Shown here: in pieces, positions 51,038 through 60,609 of the stretch
Layout of the letters: every line of letters starts with the position of its first letter
How positions within the stretch are numbered: the first letter of the stretch is position 1
NCBI GenBank assembly: GCA_017399555.1
Contig: JAFQBW010000004.1
Coordinates: 120,975 to 184,974, forward strand
Direction: 5' to 3'
Length of the DNA: 64,000 nt
DNA from: Methanocorpusculum sp.
GTDB taxonomy: Archaea; Halobacteriota; Methanomicrobia; Methanomicrobiales; Methanocorpusculaceae
Made by a program: the position numbers and the translations under genes
The notes under the pieces: generated by a model
Seen by the model: only the letters and a program-made list of their open reading frames with translations
Told to the model about the DNA's origin: nothing
The model's database searches: none

Positions 51038-52171
51038 TTATGCAGAGAGAATCTCTGCTGCTGCCTCGAGACCGTCTCCTCCGAGCTTGAATCCTGCCTT
51101 CTTGAATGCAAGCTGAATCGTTGCGACGGTTGCGAGGATTTCCGGCGTGTCGATGATTCCCATATTGCCGACACGGAAAATCTTGCCCTTGAATCTGTCC
51201 TGACCGCCGGCAAACTCGATTCCCATCTTCTTACAGAATCCGCGAATCTGCGAGTCCTCGATTCCCTCCGGGTAGAAGAAACCGGTGACGGTGTTAGATG
51301 CGGCATGGAGTGCGTCAACCTGCGGAACCGGTGCAAGTCCCCAGACCTTTCCTGCCTCACGGACTGCTGCGGAAAGCTTTCTGTGGCGGGCGATTCTGTT
51401 CTCGATTCCCTCCTCCTCGATTAAGCGGCATGCTTCGCGCATGGCCATAAAGAGCGGAACTGCAGGAGTGGTTGGAGTCTCCTTCGGAGATGCGTCTGCG
51501 GACTTCTTTGCCTTCTTTAAGTCAAGGTAGAACGGTCTGTTCTCAGAGAGTCTTTCCCATGCCTTCTCGGAAACAGAAACAGCGGCAAGACCTGCTGGTG
51601 CTGCAAGACACTTCTGACTGCCGACGATAGCAACGTCAACGCCCCACTCGTCAGCCTTGACAACATCTCCTCCAATAGAGGTGATACCGTCGAGGATGAA
51701 TAAGGCATCATGCTTCTTACAGAGCTTTCCAACCTCTTCTGCCGGGTTTAAGATAGCGGCAGAGGTCTCGTTGTGGACAAGGGTTACCACCTCAGCACCG
51801 TTTTCCAGAGACTCTGCGAGTGCCTCGAGATTCAGTGCATGTCCCCACTCGGACTCAATCATGGTGGTCTCGCCGTAAATCTGGGAGATTAATCCAAGAC
51901 GCTCACCGAACTTACCGTTGACTAAGGATGCGACCTTCTTTCCCTTTGCAAAAGAACCGATAGCTGCCTCCTGTCCGGCAGTTCCGGAACCGGAGAGCAC
52001 GAGAATCTCGTTCTTGGTTCCAAAGACCGGCTGTAAAATGCGGACGATGTCGGAGTAGCAGTCTCCAAGCTGCTTGCTTCTGTGGTTGATTGCCTGATTC
52101 AGCATTGCACCGCGAACCGATTCTGCCATGGGGACCGGTCCGGGCATCATGAGAAGTGTCTGATTATACAT
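51038..52171 (-). CDS. Class V aminotransferase (archaeal aspartate / alanine-glyoxylate type)
   Basis: 377 residues. N-terminal MMPGPVPMAESVRGAM and VLSGSGTAGQEAAIGSF match the AGT/class V family. The PLP lysine is in AIVGSQKCLAAPAGLAAVS, and the preceding Asp is in DALFILDGITSIGGDVVKADEWGVD. In methanogens this branch often serves as aspartate aminotransferase; the exact donor is not certain. It diverges from purE with a 50-nt gap. Confidence 0.88.
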   Translation of the reverse strand: MYNQTLLMMPGPVPMAESVRGAMLNQAINHRSKQLGDCYSDIVRILQPVFGTKNEILVLSGSGTAGQEAAIGSFAKGKKVASLVNGKFGERLGLISQIYGETTMIESEWGHALNLEALAESLENGAEVVTLVHNETSAAILNPAEEVGKLCKKHDALFILDGITSIGGDVVKADEWGVDVAIVGSQKCLAAPAGLAAVSVSEKAWERLSENRPFYLDLKKAKKSADASPKETPTTPAVPLFMAMREACRLIEEEGIENRIARHRKLSAAVREAGKVWGLAPVPQVDALHAASNTVTGFFYPEGIEDSQIRGFCKKMGIEFAGGQDRFKGKIFRVGNMGIIDTPEILATVATIQLAFKKAGFKLGGDGLEAAAEILSA

Positions 52172-52221
52172 ATGACTAGTCGTTTACATATATGTGAACC
52201 AACATAATTATAGTCATTCAT

Positions 52222-52611
52222 ATGACCGAAGTAGCAGTTATCGCCGGTTCCGCCTCTGACCAGGCAATCATTGACAAAGCCGTATCCGCGCTTGAATCGT
52301 ACAAGATTTCCTACGAAGTAAAAATCCTCTCCGCACACCGCGATGCAGAAGCACTCGACGAGTATGTAAAGGCATCCGATGCAGAGATTTTCATCTGCAT
52401 TGCCGGCATGTCCGCAGCCCTTCCGGGCGTTGTTGCCGCAAGAACCAAGAAGCCGGTTATCGGCGTTCCGGTTTCCGGAAAGATTGCAGGAGGACTTGAC
52501 GCGCTTCTCTCTATCGCACAGATGCCGAAAGGCGTTCCTGTTGCCTGCATGGCTGTTGACGGCGGAGAAAACGCAGGACACTTCGCAGCCCGCATTTTAG
52601 GAAAGAACTAA
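52222..52611 (+). CDS. purE: N5-carboxyaminoimidazole ribonucleotide mutase (PurE)
   Basis: 129 residues. GSASDQAIIDKA, LSAHRDAEALDEY and CIAGMSAALPGVVAARTKKPVIGVPVS are the PurE active-site motifs. It moves the carboxylate in purine synthesis between AIR and CAIR. The length fits single-domain archaeal PurE. It starts 50 nt from the divergent aminotransferase and is followed by a TPR gene 3 nt on. Confidence 0.95.
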   Translation: MTEVAVIAGSASDQAIIDKAVSALESYKISYEVKILSAHRDAEALDEYVKASDAEIFICIAGMSAALPGVVAARTKKPVIGVPVSGKIAGGLDALLSIAQMPKGVPVACMAVDGGENAGHFAARILGKN

Positions 52612-52614
52612 GGA

Positions 52615-53145
52615 ATGTCTCCCGACTCCGCATCAGACGATGCCTACTGGTTTTCCTTAGGGGAAGCCGAACGCGACCGCGGACAGTTCCGGCAGGCGGA
52701 GCTTTGCTTCCAGAAGGCTCTCGAACTCAACCCCTACAAAGCATCCTACTACGCCGAGTTAGGGCTTGCAAAATCCGAGCTGGATAAATCCGATGAGGCG
52801 ATTGCCTGTCTGCGCCGTGCGGCAGAGCTTGATCCCTTATGTGCGGCAGTCTGGTGCGGAAAAGGCGTGGTGCATTTCCGGGCAGGAGATACCGAAGGGG
52901 CAATCTCTGCCTTCGAGCGTGCCGTCCGCCTGAATCCTGATGCCGCAGACTACTGGATGAACTTAGGGCTTTCCTATGCGGCAGTCGAGGACTACAAAAA
53001 AGCTCTTTCCGCATTTGAGCGGGGAATCGAAATCACTCCCTGCGATGCGGATTTCTGGGCACGCAAAGGCAGGCTCCTTATGGTTATGGAGCAGGAAGAG
53101 CGGGCAAAACACTGTTTCAAAAACGCCGAGCTCTTCTCCTCCTGA
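52615..53145 (+). CDS. TPR-repeat protein
   Basis: 176 residues with four to five tetratricopeptide repeats. They start near residues 8 (YWFSLGEAERDRGQFRQAEL), 42, 76 and 110, each carrying the W/Y-x-x-L-G and A-x-x-x-F-x-x-A spacing. It is soluble with no other domain and is probably a protein-protein adaptor. The partner is unknown. Confidence 0.82.
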   Translation: MSPDSASDDAYWFSLGEAERDRGQFRQAELCFQKALELNPYKASYYAELGLAKSELDKSDEAIACLRRAAELDPLCAAVWCGKGVVHFRAGDTEGAISAFERAVRLNPDAADYWMNLGLSYAAVEDYKKALSAFERGIEITPCDADFWARKGRLLMVMEQEERAKHCFKNAELFSS

Positions 53146-53244
53146 TATCCCCGCCCTGTGCGGGAAACATACCCTTTTTCACACCGCGCCCTCCGGCAGG
53201 ACGCAGGCTATTTATTCACTCAGAGACAATATACATGTGAGATT

Positions 53245-55512
53245 ATGGACGAAACACCAAATATTCTCTGGCTTACTGAAATCCGCAACACTGACATTCC
53301 GTCTGTCGGCGGAAAAGGCGCATCCTTAGGTGAGATGACTCACGTTGGTCTGCCGGTCCCGCAGGCATTCGTTGTCACCGCACAGGCATTCCGCCGCTTC
53401 CTCCAGCTGACCAACTTAGAAGAATCAATCTTCTCCATCCTTGAGGCTATTGATGTTGACGACAACGACGTCTTAAACGCAACCTCCGACAAGGTCAAGG
53501 TCATGGTCGAAACTGCCGATATGCCGGACGTCATCAGAAAGGAAATCGTCGAAGCATACCAGAAGATGGGTGCAGAAACGGTTGTCGCCGTCCGTTCCTC
53601 TGCAACTGCAGAAGACTTACCGGATGCATCCTTCGCCGGACAGCAGGACACCTACTTAAACATCTTAGGTGAAGAGGATGTAATCGACGCGGTCCAGCGC
53701 TGCTGGGCATCCTTATACACCGCCCGTGCAATTTACTACCGTGCAAAGAACGGATTCGACGACCGCTCTGTCAACATCGCAGTCGTTGTTCAGCAGCTCG
53801 TCTTCTCCGAGAAGGCAGGCGTTATGTTCTCCTCCCACCCGGTCTCCGGTGCAAAGACTGTTATCATCGAAGGTTCCTGGGGACTGGGAGAGGCAATCGT
53901 CTCCGGAACAGTTTCCCCGGACAACTATGTCTATGACCGCCAGACGCACAAGGTTGTAAACAAGACTGTCGCAATCAAGTCCGTTGAGATTATCCCGGAC
54001 GGAAACAAGGGAACCAAGGTCTCCGAAGTTCCGGCAGACCGCCAGACCGCACAGGTCTTATCCGACGAAGAAATCGCTGCCCTTGCCGAGTTTGCTGTAA
54101 AGTCTGAAGAGCACTACGAGAACCCGCAGGATATGGAGTGGGGAATGGTCGGCGGCAAGATTTACATCTTACAGTCCAGACCGATTACCACCATCCAGAA
54201 GGGCAAGGGAGCAGCATCCGCATCCGCCGCAACTGATGCAAAACACATCCTGCAGGGATACGGTGCATCTCCGGGAATCGCCACGGGTAAGGTTGTTATC
54301 GTAAACGACGCCCGCGAGACCTCCAAGGTTCAGGAAGGCGACATTATGGTCTCCACCATGACCAACCCGGACATGGTCCCGGCCATGAAGAAGGTTGCCG
54401 GAATTATCACCGACGAGGGAGGAATGACCTGCCACGCAGCAATCGTTTCCCGTGAACTCGGAACTCCGGCTGTTGTCGGAACCAAGCAGGCAACCGCACT
54501 CCTCAAAGAGGGTCAGATTGTAACCATCGACGGAGAAAAGGGTCTCATCTACGACGGCGCAGTTTCTGCCGCAAAGGAAGAGAAGGCAGTTCAGGTTGTC
54601 GCTGCCGCCGCAGCCCCGATTATCACTGCAACCTCTGTCAAAGTCAACGTCTCCATGCCGGAAGCCGCAGCCAGAGCCGCCGCAACCGGAGCAGACGGTG
54701 TCGGACTCTTAAGAATCGAGCACTTAATCATCGGTCTCAACAAGACTCCGTCCTGGTACATCAAGAACAACAAGCAGGAAGAGTTCATCACCGAGCTTGA
54801 GGCAGGTATCAGAACTGTTCTTGACGCATTCCGCGGAAAGCCGGTCTGGGTCAGAACCATCGACTCCCCGACTGACGAGTTCTTAAACATGGAAGGCGGA
54901 GAGGACGAGCCGCACGAGCACAACCCGATGCTCGGATTCCGCGGTCTGCGCCGTGACTTAAGACAGAAGGAGCAGTTCAGAATGCAGGCTGAAGCATTCA
55001 AGCGCCTTTGGGAAGCAGGATACGACAACCTTGGTGTTATGTTCCCGTTAGTCCAGCACCCGCGCGAGTTCCTTGCCGCAAAGGAAGCATTCCGCGAGTG
55101 GGGACTTCCGGTTGACGAGATGGACCTTGGTATCATGGTCGAGATTCCGGCATCCGCTGTTATCATCGACGAGTTCATCAAGGCAGGCATCAAGTTCTGT
55201 TCCTTTGGAACCAACGACTTAATCCAGTACACGCTTGCTGTTGACAGAAACAACGGCATCATCGGCGACATGTACGAACCGGAGCACCCGGCAGTCATGC
55301 GCCTTATTGCAAACTGTATCAAGCAGTGCCGCGAAGCAGATGTCGAGTGTTCCATCTGCGGTCAGGCAGGCTCCGACCCGAAGTTCGTCAAGTGGCTGGT
55401 CAAGCAGGGCATCACCAGTGTTTCGTCCAATATTGATGCCATTCCAAAGATCAGAGAGACTGTTGCAAAGACTGAGAAGCAGATGATTCTGTCCCTCGCT
55501 CTGAAACAGTAA
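53245..55512 (+). CDS. ppsA: Phosphoenolpyruvate synthase
   Basis: About 755 residues from ATG 53245 (TPNILWLTEIRNTDIPSVGGKGASLGEM start). The ATP-grasp half has VVAVRSSATAEDLPDASFAGQQDTYLN. The phosphohistidine domain has GGMTCHAAIVSRELGTPAVVG, and the PEP-binding C-terminal barrel has GADGVGLLRIEHL, EIPASAVIIDEF and CSICGQAGSDPK. It turns pyruvate, ATP and water into PEP, the next gluconeogenic step after Por. An extra N-terminal extension in frame is not needed. Confidence 0.96.
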   Translation: MDETPNILWLTEIRNTDIPSVGGKGASLGEMTHVGLPVPQAFVVTAQAFRRFLQLTNLEESIFSILEAIDVDDNDVLNATSDKVKVMVETADMPDVIRKEIVEAYQKMGAETVVAVRSSATAEDLPDASFAGQQDTYLNILGEEDVIDAVQRCWASLYTARAIYYRAKNGFDDRSVNIAVVVQQLVFSEKAGVMFSSHPVSGAKTVIIEGSWGLGEAIVSGTVSPDNYVYDRQTHKVVNKTVAIKSVEIIPDGNKGTKVSEVPADRQTAQVLSDEEIAALAEFAVKSEEHYENPQDMEWGMVGGKIYILQSRPITTIQKGKGAASASAATDAKHILQGYGASPGIATGKVVIVNDARETSKVQEGDIMVSTMTNPDMVPAMKKVAGIITDEGGMTCHAAIVSRELGTPAVVGTKQATALLKEGQIVTIDGEKGLIYDGAVSAAKEEKAVQVVAAAAAPIITATSVKVNVSMPEAAARAAATGADGVGLLRIEHLIIGLNKTPSWYIKNNKQEEFITELEAGIRTVLDAFRGKPVWVRTIDSPTDEFLNMEGGEDEPHEHNPMLGFRGLRRDLRQKEQFRMQAEAFKRLWEAGYDNLGVMFPLVQHPREFLAAKEAFREWGLPVDEMDLGIMVEIPASAVIIDEFIKAGIKFCSFGTNDLIQYTLAVDRNNGIIGDMYEPEHPAVMRLIANCIKQCREADVECSICGQAGSDPKFVKWLVKQGITSVSSNIDAIPKIRETVAKTEKQMILSLALKQ

Positions 55513-55569
55513 GCCTACCCCCAATACTTTCTTTTTTTCAGTTTTCTTAGTGGATACTTTGGAAATGCT

Positions 55570-55593
55570 TTTGCTCCTAAATTCATTTCAGGA
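55570..55593. repeat. Remnant of the element-2 terminal repeat
   Basis: TTTGCTCCTAAATT (55570-55583) is identical to 14 nt of the left terminal repeat of element copy 2 (27478-27491). It is followed at once by a near complement, ATTTCAGGAG, so a collapsed pair of ends with no middle is visible. Confidence 0.55.
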
Positions 55594-55617
55594 GAATAAC
55601 ACCGATATCATTTAGAA

Positions 55618-55637
55618 AAAAACGCTTCAGCGTTTTT
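55618..55637. terminator. Hairpin with T-run between convergent genes
   Basis: The perfect stem AAAAACGC and GCGTTTTT with loop TTCA lies between ppsA and the convergent DUF4013 gene. Each strand ends in a run of T, so it could terminate both transcripts. Confidence 0.5.
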
Positions 55638-55665
55638 CCACTACAAAATAAAAAAAATAGTTTAT

Positions 55666-56553
55666 TTATTCAGCAGCAACCGGGGCTGTCTCTCCCAGTG
55701 CTTCGCCGGATTCATAGAGGTTTGCGAGGAACTTTGCCTGGTAGATGGAGATAAACGGCACAGCCACAACTAAGAGCAGAACTCCGATAAACGGAATCAT
55801 CATGAGGAGAAGCTGAACTGCTCCGATAATAATCATGAACAGGATAAGGTGTCCTAAGTAGCGCAGCCAGCCGATGTTGCTGATAATCGAGCAAAGCTTT
55901 CCAATCTGGAATGCGGCACTGAACTTTCCTTCCTTTGCATAGCGGATTCCCGCATTAATGGCAAGAATTGTGCTGAGGATGCAGAGGAAGATGTTGATAC
56001 AGCCGGTGATGATAAGGTATCCGGTATTCCATATCGGGCCGTACATTAAGAGTTCAGAGACAATCGAGTACGGAATCAGATAGATGCAGACGATTACAAA
56101 GTACACAATTCCCTGCCAGAACATCTTTCCCGGGCTCTTGAAGTTCAGCTCCTCTCCCCGGTAAACACGCAGGATAAAACCTGACAGGAAGAAGGAGGCA
56201 AGCAGCATGACAATGGTTGCGGCAAGCATCAGAATAAGCATTCCGCCGATTAAAAGACCGGAGAATAACACTTCATTTCCGACAGAGAAGAAAACCGGAT
56301 CCATAGGAACAGGACCGATATCAACATACGAACCCGTTTCGGTCGAAATCGCGGTAATATCAGTAACTCCCGATACCGGAAGCGCCATGAAGATTCCGAT
56401 AATAAACGCAATCAGCGCAAAAACCATCGCGAATGTTGCGCCGTAGATAATTGCGGACAGGATGATTAAGATAAACCATCCGGAGAATTTTTTGAACGCA
56501 CCGTTTGTATAGGCAAACGACTTGTCCAGATTATCACCAAAGGAAATAGCCAT
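55666..56553 (-). CDS. DUF4013-family membrane protein
   Basis: 295 residues. The N-terminal SFAYTNGAFKKFSGWFILIILSAIIYG and the six or so later hydrophobic segments, with RVYRGEELNFKSPGKMFWQGIVYF and GIRYAKEGKFSAAFQIGKL between helices, match archaeal DUF4013. Function is unknown. It is reverse strand and convergent with ppsA. Confidence 0.8.
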   Translation of the reverse strand: MAISFGDNLDKSFAYTNGAFKKFSGWFILIILSAIIYGATFAMVFALIAFIIGIFMALPVSGVTDITAISTETGSYVDIGPVPMDPVFFSVGNEVLFSGLLIGGMLILMLAATIVMLLASFFLSGFILRVYRGEELNFKSPGKMFWQGIVYFVIVCIYLIPYSIVSELLMYGPIWNTGYLIITGCINIFLCILSTILAINAGIRYAKEGKFSAAFQIGKLCSIISNIGWLRYLGHLILFMIIIGAVQLLLMMIPFIGVLLLVVAVPFISIYQAKFLANLYESGEALGETAPVAAE

Positions 56554-56616
56554 ATTTTGATATTAGCCGTGAATGGTATAAATAGTTTCCAGAGAAAGAA
56601 AAAAAAGGTTAGAGGA

Positions 56617-56931
56617 ATTCTAACAACCCCTATTTTTCAAAAACTTCATGAAGCAACACGATAGTGTTGCGTTACAGAAAGCGAGCGATTAGCGAGAGCC
56701 GAAGGCTCAAGCTTTGAGCACGACCATAGGGCGTGCGATAAGCGAAGCTTTCGCCATCTTCATGAAGAACACTATGTCAGAAATTCGCGTAGATTCGCGT
56801 TTGAAAGTCGAAACACGCGAATATACGCGAATGTTGAAAATATGTTTGGAGGAGCTTTTGTCGCTCCGTCGCTAATCGCTCCTCCACTGCTCGCGCAACA
56901 CTATCGTGTTGCTTCTGAGGTTGTTAGAAAT
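56617..56931. repeat. Nested palindromic intergenic element, copy 3
   Basis: This fills the 384-bp gap between DUF4013 and purM; no ORF is evident. The ends TCTAACAACC (56619-56628) and GGTTGTTAGA (56919-56928) are complementary. Next inward are GCAACAC-GATA-GTGTTGC (from about 56652) and its complement at 56895-56912. Then come GCGATTAGCGA-type repeats and their near complement at 56860-56885. The core is ATTCGCGTAGATTCGCGT facing acacgcgaatatacgcgaat. The left arm carries an extra hairpin (gagccgaaggctcaagctttgagc region). Confidence 0.85.
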
Positions 56932-56937
56932 CCTGGA

Positions 56938-57933
56938 TTAGTTAATCTCCTGACCGCGCAGGAGAACCTTGTGCTCTTCAATTACATGACCGACAGCCTT
57001 TGCTCCCGGAATTAATGCGCAAATCTTCTCTGCATCCTCCGGTGCGACGATAAAGGCAAAGCCCATTCCCATGTTGAACGTACGGTAGAGTTCGTTCTCG
57101 GAAAGCTGGCCCTTCTCGGCAATCCATGCGAGAATCTCCGGAACCTCAAGCGGGTCCTCGATAGAGAAACCAAGGTCAGAAATACGCAGGAAGTTTAACA
57201 GACCTCCGCCTGTTACGTGGCACATTCCATGCACTTCAACCTTGGAGCAGACATCTAAGACCTCAGAGTAGATACGGGTCGGCGTTAAGAGTGCTTCACC
57301 CACGGTTCTGCCGGATGGAAGAACAGTCTCGTATCCGCCGTTTTCCTCTGCAACCTTGCGGGCTAAAGTGTAACCGTTTGAGTGAACACCGGTACTGGGA
57401 ACACCGACGATAACATCCCCTACAGCAACCTTCTCACCGGTAACAACCGCATCACGGTTCTGGACACCAAGACAGGTTCCGGCGAGGTCAAGACCGTTGA
57501 CCATTCCTTTCAGGGTTGCGGTCTCTCCGCCGACGATGTTTAAGTTTGCCAGGCGTGCACCCTCGTTTAAACCGACACCAATCTGAACCATCTGTTCCTT
57601 GTTGATGCCTTCGGTCGCGATATAATCCACAAAGGCAATCGGCTCGATGTTCATGACATACATATCATTCACATTCATAGCCATACAGTCAATACCAACA
57701 GTAGACCAGTCCTGCAGATCATCTGCAACACGCATCTTGGTTCCGACACCGTCAGTACACATCGAAAGGACCTTGTCTCCGAAGTCAATTAAACCGGCAA
57801 AGTGGCCGACACCGCCAAGCATTCCGTGCTCGCCGGAGCGCTTGTAGGAGAGCATGTTAATCAGCGTCTTTACACCGTCTGCCTCTAAATCAATATCGAC
57901 TCCGGCTTCTTTGTAGGAATATTTCTCAGTCAT
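56938..57933 (-). CDS. purM: Phosphoribosylformylglycinamidine cyclo-ligase (AIR synthetase)
   Basis: About 331 residues from ATG 57933. KYSYKEAGVDIDLEAD at the N terminus, GVGTKMRVA, GIDCMAMNVNDMYV, LNIVGGETATLKGM and GVHSNGYTLARKV are PurM signatures. It closes the imidazole ring to AIR with ATP. It starts 1 nt after the aspartate kinase stop, a surprising but tight linkage. Element copy 3 begins 6 nt beyond its stop. Confidence 0.96.
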   Translation of the reverse strand: MTEKYSYKEAGVDIDLEADGVKTLINMLSYKRSGEHGMLGGVGHFAGLIDFGDKVLSMCTDGVGTKMRVADDLQDWSTVGIDCMAMNVNDMYVMNIEPIAFVDYIATEGINKEQMVQIGVGLNEGARLANLNIVGGETATLKGMVNGLDLAGTCLGVQNRDAVVTGEKVAVGDVIVGVPSTGVHSNGYTLARKVAEENGGYETVLPSGRTVGEALLTPTRIYSEVLDVCSKVEVHGMCHVTGGGLLNFLRISDLGFSIEDPLEVPEILAWIAEKGQLSENELYRTFNMGMGFAFIVAPEDAEKICALIPGAKAVGHVIEEHKVLLRGQEIN

Positions 57934-57934
57934 G

Positions 57935-59329
57935 TTACTCAGTCTCTTTGTCAAGGTGGTACTCTTCGTGGATTGCACGAACCGCTTTTACGCCGTCCTC
58001 TTCGTTGACCACAAAGGAGATGTTCAGCTCGGAAGATCCCTGGGACAACATCAGCACATTGATGTGCTTTTCTCCCAGACTCTTGAAGATACGGGCAATC
58101 GTTCCCGGCGTTCCCCGCATTCCTGCACCGACAACCGATACGACCTGGACATTGGTCGTGAAGGTATAGCGGCGAATCAGACCGCGCTCGCTGATAGCGG
58201 CGAGAGCCTTCTCTGCCTGATCCATCTGATCCTCGGTGATAATCATGGAGATGTTCAGTTCAGAAGATCCCTGACTGATAAGCATCACATTGACATCCGC
58301 ATCGGCAAGAGCGGAGAAGATTTCTCCGGCAACGCCCGGTCTTCCGGTGGTAAATCCGGAAACGGAAATCAGACAGCTGTTCTTGATTAAGGAAACGGCC
58401 TTTACAATGCGCTCATCGGTGTGGGTCTGGCGGCTGACCAGCGTTCCCGGGTGAGTCGGGTTGAAGGTGTTTCTGACATACACCGGAATGTCCTTTTCCA
58501 TTGCCGGAATTAACGCTCTGGAGTGGATAACCTTTGCACCGAAGTAGGACATCTCCATCATCTCAATGAAAGAGATGGAATCGATAACTCTGGCTTCTGA
58601 AATCATTCTCGGGTCGGTCGTCATGACACCGTCAACATCGGTCCAGATGATAATCTCATCCGCGTCAACACCGGCGCCGATAATTGCCCCGGAGTAGTCC
58701 GAACCGCTTCTGCCAAGGGTTGTGACCGCTCCTTCTTTGGAGCAGCCGGCGAATCCCTGGATAACCGGGACTTCGTCTCCCATGCGGCTTCCGATACGCT
58801 CAGCAATTCTGGCATAGCTTTCATGGAGAGCGGTTGCGTTTCCATGCACGCCGTCGGTTAAGATTCCTGCGTCACAGCCGCTTATCTGGAAGGAGGGGAT
58901 GCCAATCTGGCGAAGGGCGGCAGAAACAATCGGTGCGGAAAGCTTCTCACCGAAGGAGATGATATAGTCGCGGGAGCGCGGGGTTAACTCGCGGAGGTTG
59001 TGGACCGCAACTAAAATATTTTTCAGGCGCTCTAAGCGGATGTCGATGTGCTTTGTCACCTCATCAATATAATCCGGCGCTACCGCCTCAAGGGTGGTGA
59101 TGTGGCGGGTTCTGAGGTCTGCCATGAAGGTATCGAGCACTTTCCTGTCGGTACAGGTCACGATACGTTCCGCCTCTGCAATAATCTGGTCTGTGACCCG
59201 GGTCATCGCAGAAACCACTACCGCTATCTCATTCCCTGCATCGCGTGATTCCTTAATAATAGCAACAACCTTACGGATGGCATCTATGTCGCCAACGGAT
59301 GTTCCGCCAAACTTCATAACGAGTCGCAT
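57935..59329 (-). CDS. lysC: Aspartate kinase with ACT domains
   Basis: 464 residues from ATG 59329; a start five codons later (MKFGG) is also possible. KFGGTSVGD at the N terminus, TLGRSGSDYSGAIIGAGVDADEIIIWTDVDGVMTTDPR and FGAKVIHSRALIPAM form the kinase domain. Two ACT-type regulatory repeats at the C terminus both contain the sequence LMISQGSSELNIS or LMLSQGSSELNIS, so feedback inhibition by lysine or threonine is likely. It phosphorylates aspartate for the Lys/Met/Thr routes. Confidence 0.96.
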   Translation of the reverse strand: MRLVMKFGGTSVGDIDAIRKVVAIIKESRDAGNEIAVVVSAMTRVTDQIIAEAERIVTCTDRKVLDTFMADLRTRHITTLEAVAPDYIDEVTKHIDIRLERLKNILVAVHNLRELTPRSRDYIISFGEKLSAPIVSAALRQIGIPSFQISGCDAGILTDGVHGNATALHESYARIAERIGSRMGDEVPVIQGFAGCSKEGAVTTLGRSGSDYSGAIIGAGVDADEIIIWTDVDGVMTTDPRMISEARVIDSISFIEMMEMSYFGAKVIHSRALIPAMEKDIPVYVRNTFNPTHPGTLVSRQTHTDERIVKAVSLIKNSCLISVSGFTTGRPGVAGEIFSALADADVNVMLISQGSSELNISMIITEDQMDQAEKALAAISERGLIRRYTFTTNVQVVSVVGAGMRGTPGTIARIFKSLGEKHINVLMLSQGSSELNISFVVNEEDGVKAVRAIHEEYHLDKETE

Positions 59330-59400
59330 GTTTATCTGCACCTGCCAATAACTATGCTTATGATATGGGTTCTTGTATGAGATAAGATTAGCGTATAGAA

Positions 59401-59417
59401 GGCAGGAAAAAAAAGAA
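59401..59417 (-). terminator. T-run terminator after fprA
   Basis: Read on the reverse strand, the stop is followed within a few bases by ctttcttttttttcctgc, a strong T-run. Confidence 0.5.
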
Positions 59418-59419
59418 AG

Positions 59420-60604
59420 TTAAAGGTCTTTGTGCTTCTCAGCAATCGTGTCTGCAAGCTTGTAGATATCAGAGATGGTCTCTTCATCCGGCAGACCTTT
59501 AATGTAAACGGGCTCCAGAATCTCAGCGCCGACCGGCTCAAGCATTTCTGCCAGATAGTTGACTGCATTAGTTCCCCATCCGTAAGAACCGATGACACCG
59601 AGATACTTTGTTTTCGGGCGCAGAGCGCGGACAAGATATGCCGCGTTTACCGCGACCGGGTGCGGACCGAATAAAACGGTCGGCGTTGCAAGGATAATGG
59701 TTGCCGCATCAACAATAGCGCTTCCAAGAACTCCCGAATCAGTATCAAGCAGGTTGTACTGGTTTACCGGGATTCCCCGCTGGATTAATGCATCAACCAG
59801 GAAGTTTGCCATCTGCTTCGTGCTTCCGTGCATAGAGACATAGGCAACAACCACTTTGTTCTTCGGTGTCTCCGATGCCCAGTCAGCATACAGGTCGACA
59901 ATCTTTGCCGGCATCTGTAAAACAGGGCCGTGAGACGGTGCAATAATCTTCGGATCAATAGTCTTTACTAACTCCAGATACTCGCGGACCGAACCTCTAA
60001 ACGGCATCATAATCGCAGAATAGTACCGCTTTGCTGCTTCGAGGTAGTCTGGAAGTTCGTCATTCTGGAAGAGAGTCTCGGAGGCATAGTGAGTTCCGAG
60101 GAAGTCAGAGGTAAAGAGCACCTTGTCTTCAACGACCTCTGCAAACATCGTATCCGGCCAGTGAACCCACGGGGCAAGATAGAACTTCAGCGTCTTTCCG
60201 CCTAAGTCCAAGGTATCGTCCTGACCAACGATGATGAAGCGGTCGTCCATTTCGTAGAGGTTGTGCATCTCGACAAGGAGTCCCTTGCAGACTTCATTGG
60301 TGACGACTTTTGCCATCGGATAGACATCGAGAAGCAGAGGAAGCATTCCCGAGTGGTCCTGTTCTCCGTGGAGGCAGACGATGTAGTCAAGCGAGTTCTG
60401 GTCAAGCCGCATGAGATTGGTGATGAACTCGGCTTCGTCATTCGGCTCTCCGGTGTCGATTAATGCGACCTTTTCCGTTCCTTTTACGAGGTAAGCGTTG
60501 TAACTGCTGCCTCTTGGAGTCGGCATAATGGCATCAAAGTACCGGAGATCCCAGTTAATTGTTCCGACTGCGTAGATATTCTCAACAATCTCGCGGGCTG
60601 CCAT
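59420..60604 (-). CDS. fprA: F420H2 oxidase / flavo-diiron protein FprA
   Basis: 394 residues. The metallo-beta-lactamase half has HGEQDH at residues 79-84, the diiron ligands, and later HWP and SHG segments. The C-terminal flavodoxin domain starts at about residue 255 (VVAYVSMHGSTKQMANFLVDAL). In methanogens it reduces O2 to water with F420H2. Rubredoxin is encoded 5 nt upstream on the same strand, a usual redox partner. Confidence 0.94.
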   Translation of the reverse strand: MAAREIVENIYAVGTINWDLRYFDAIMPTPRGSSYNAYLVKGTEKVALIDTGEPNDEAEFITNLMRLDQNSLDYIVCLHGEQDHSGMLPLLLDVYPMAKVVTNEVCKGLLVEMHNLYEMDDRFIIVGQDDTLDLGGKTLKFYLAPWVHWPDTMFAEVVEDKVLFTSDFLGTHYASETLFQNDELPDYLEAAKRYYSAIMMPFRGSVREYLELVKTIDPKIIAPSHGPVLQMPAKIVDLYADWASETPKNKVVVAYVSMHGSTKQMANFLVDALIQRGIPVNQYNLLDTDSGVLGSAIVDAATIILATPTVLFGPHPVAVNAAYLVRALRPKTKYLGVIGSYGWGTNAVNYLAEMLEPVGAEILEPVYIKGLPDEETISDIYKLADTIAEKHKDL

Positions 60605-60609
60605 CTGGT

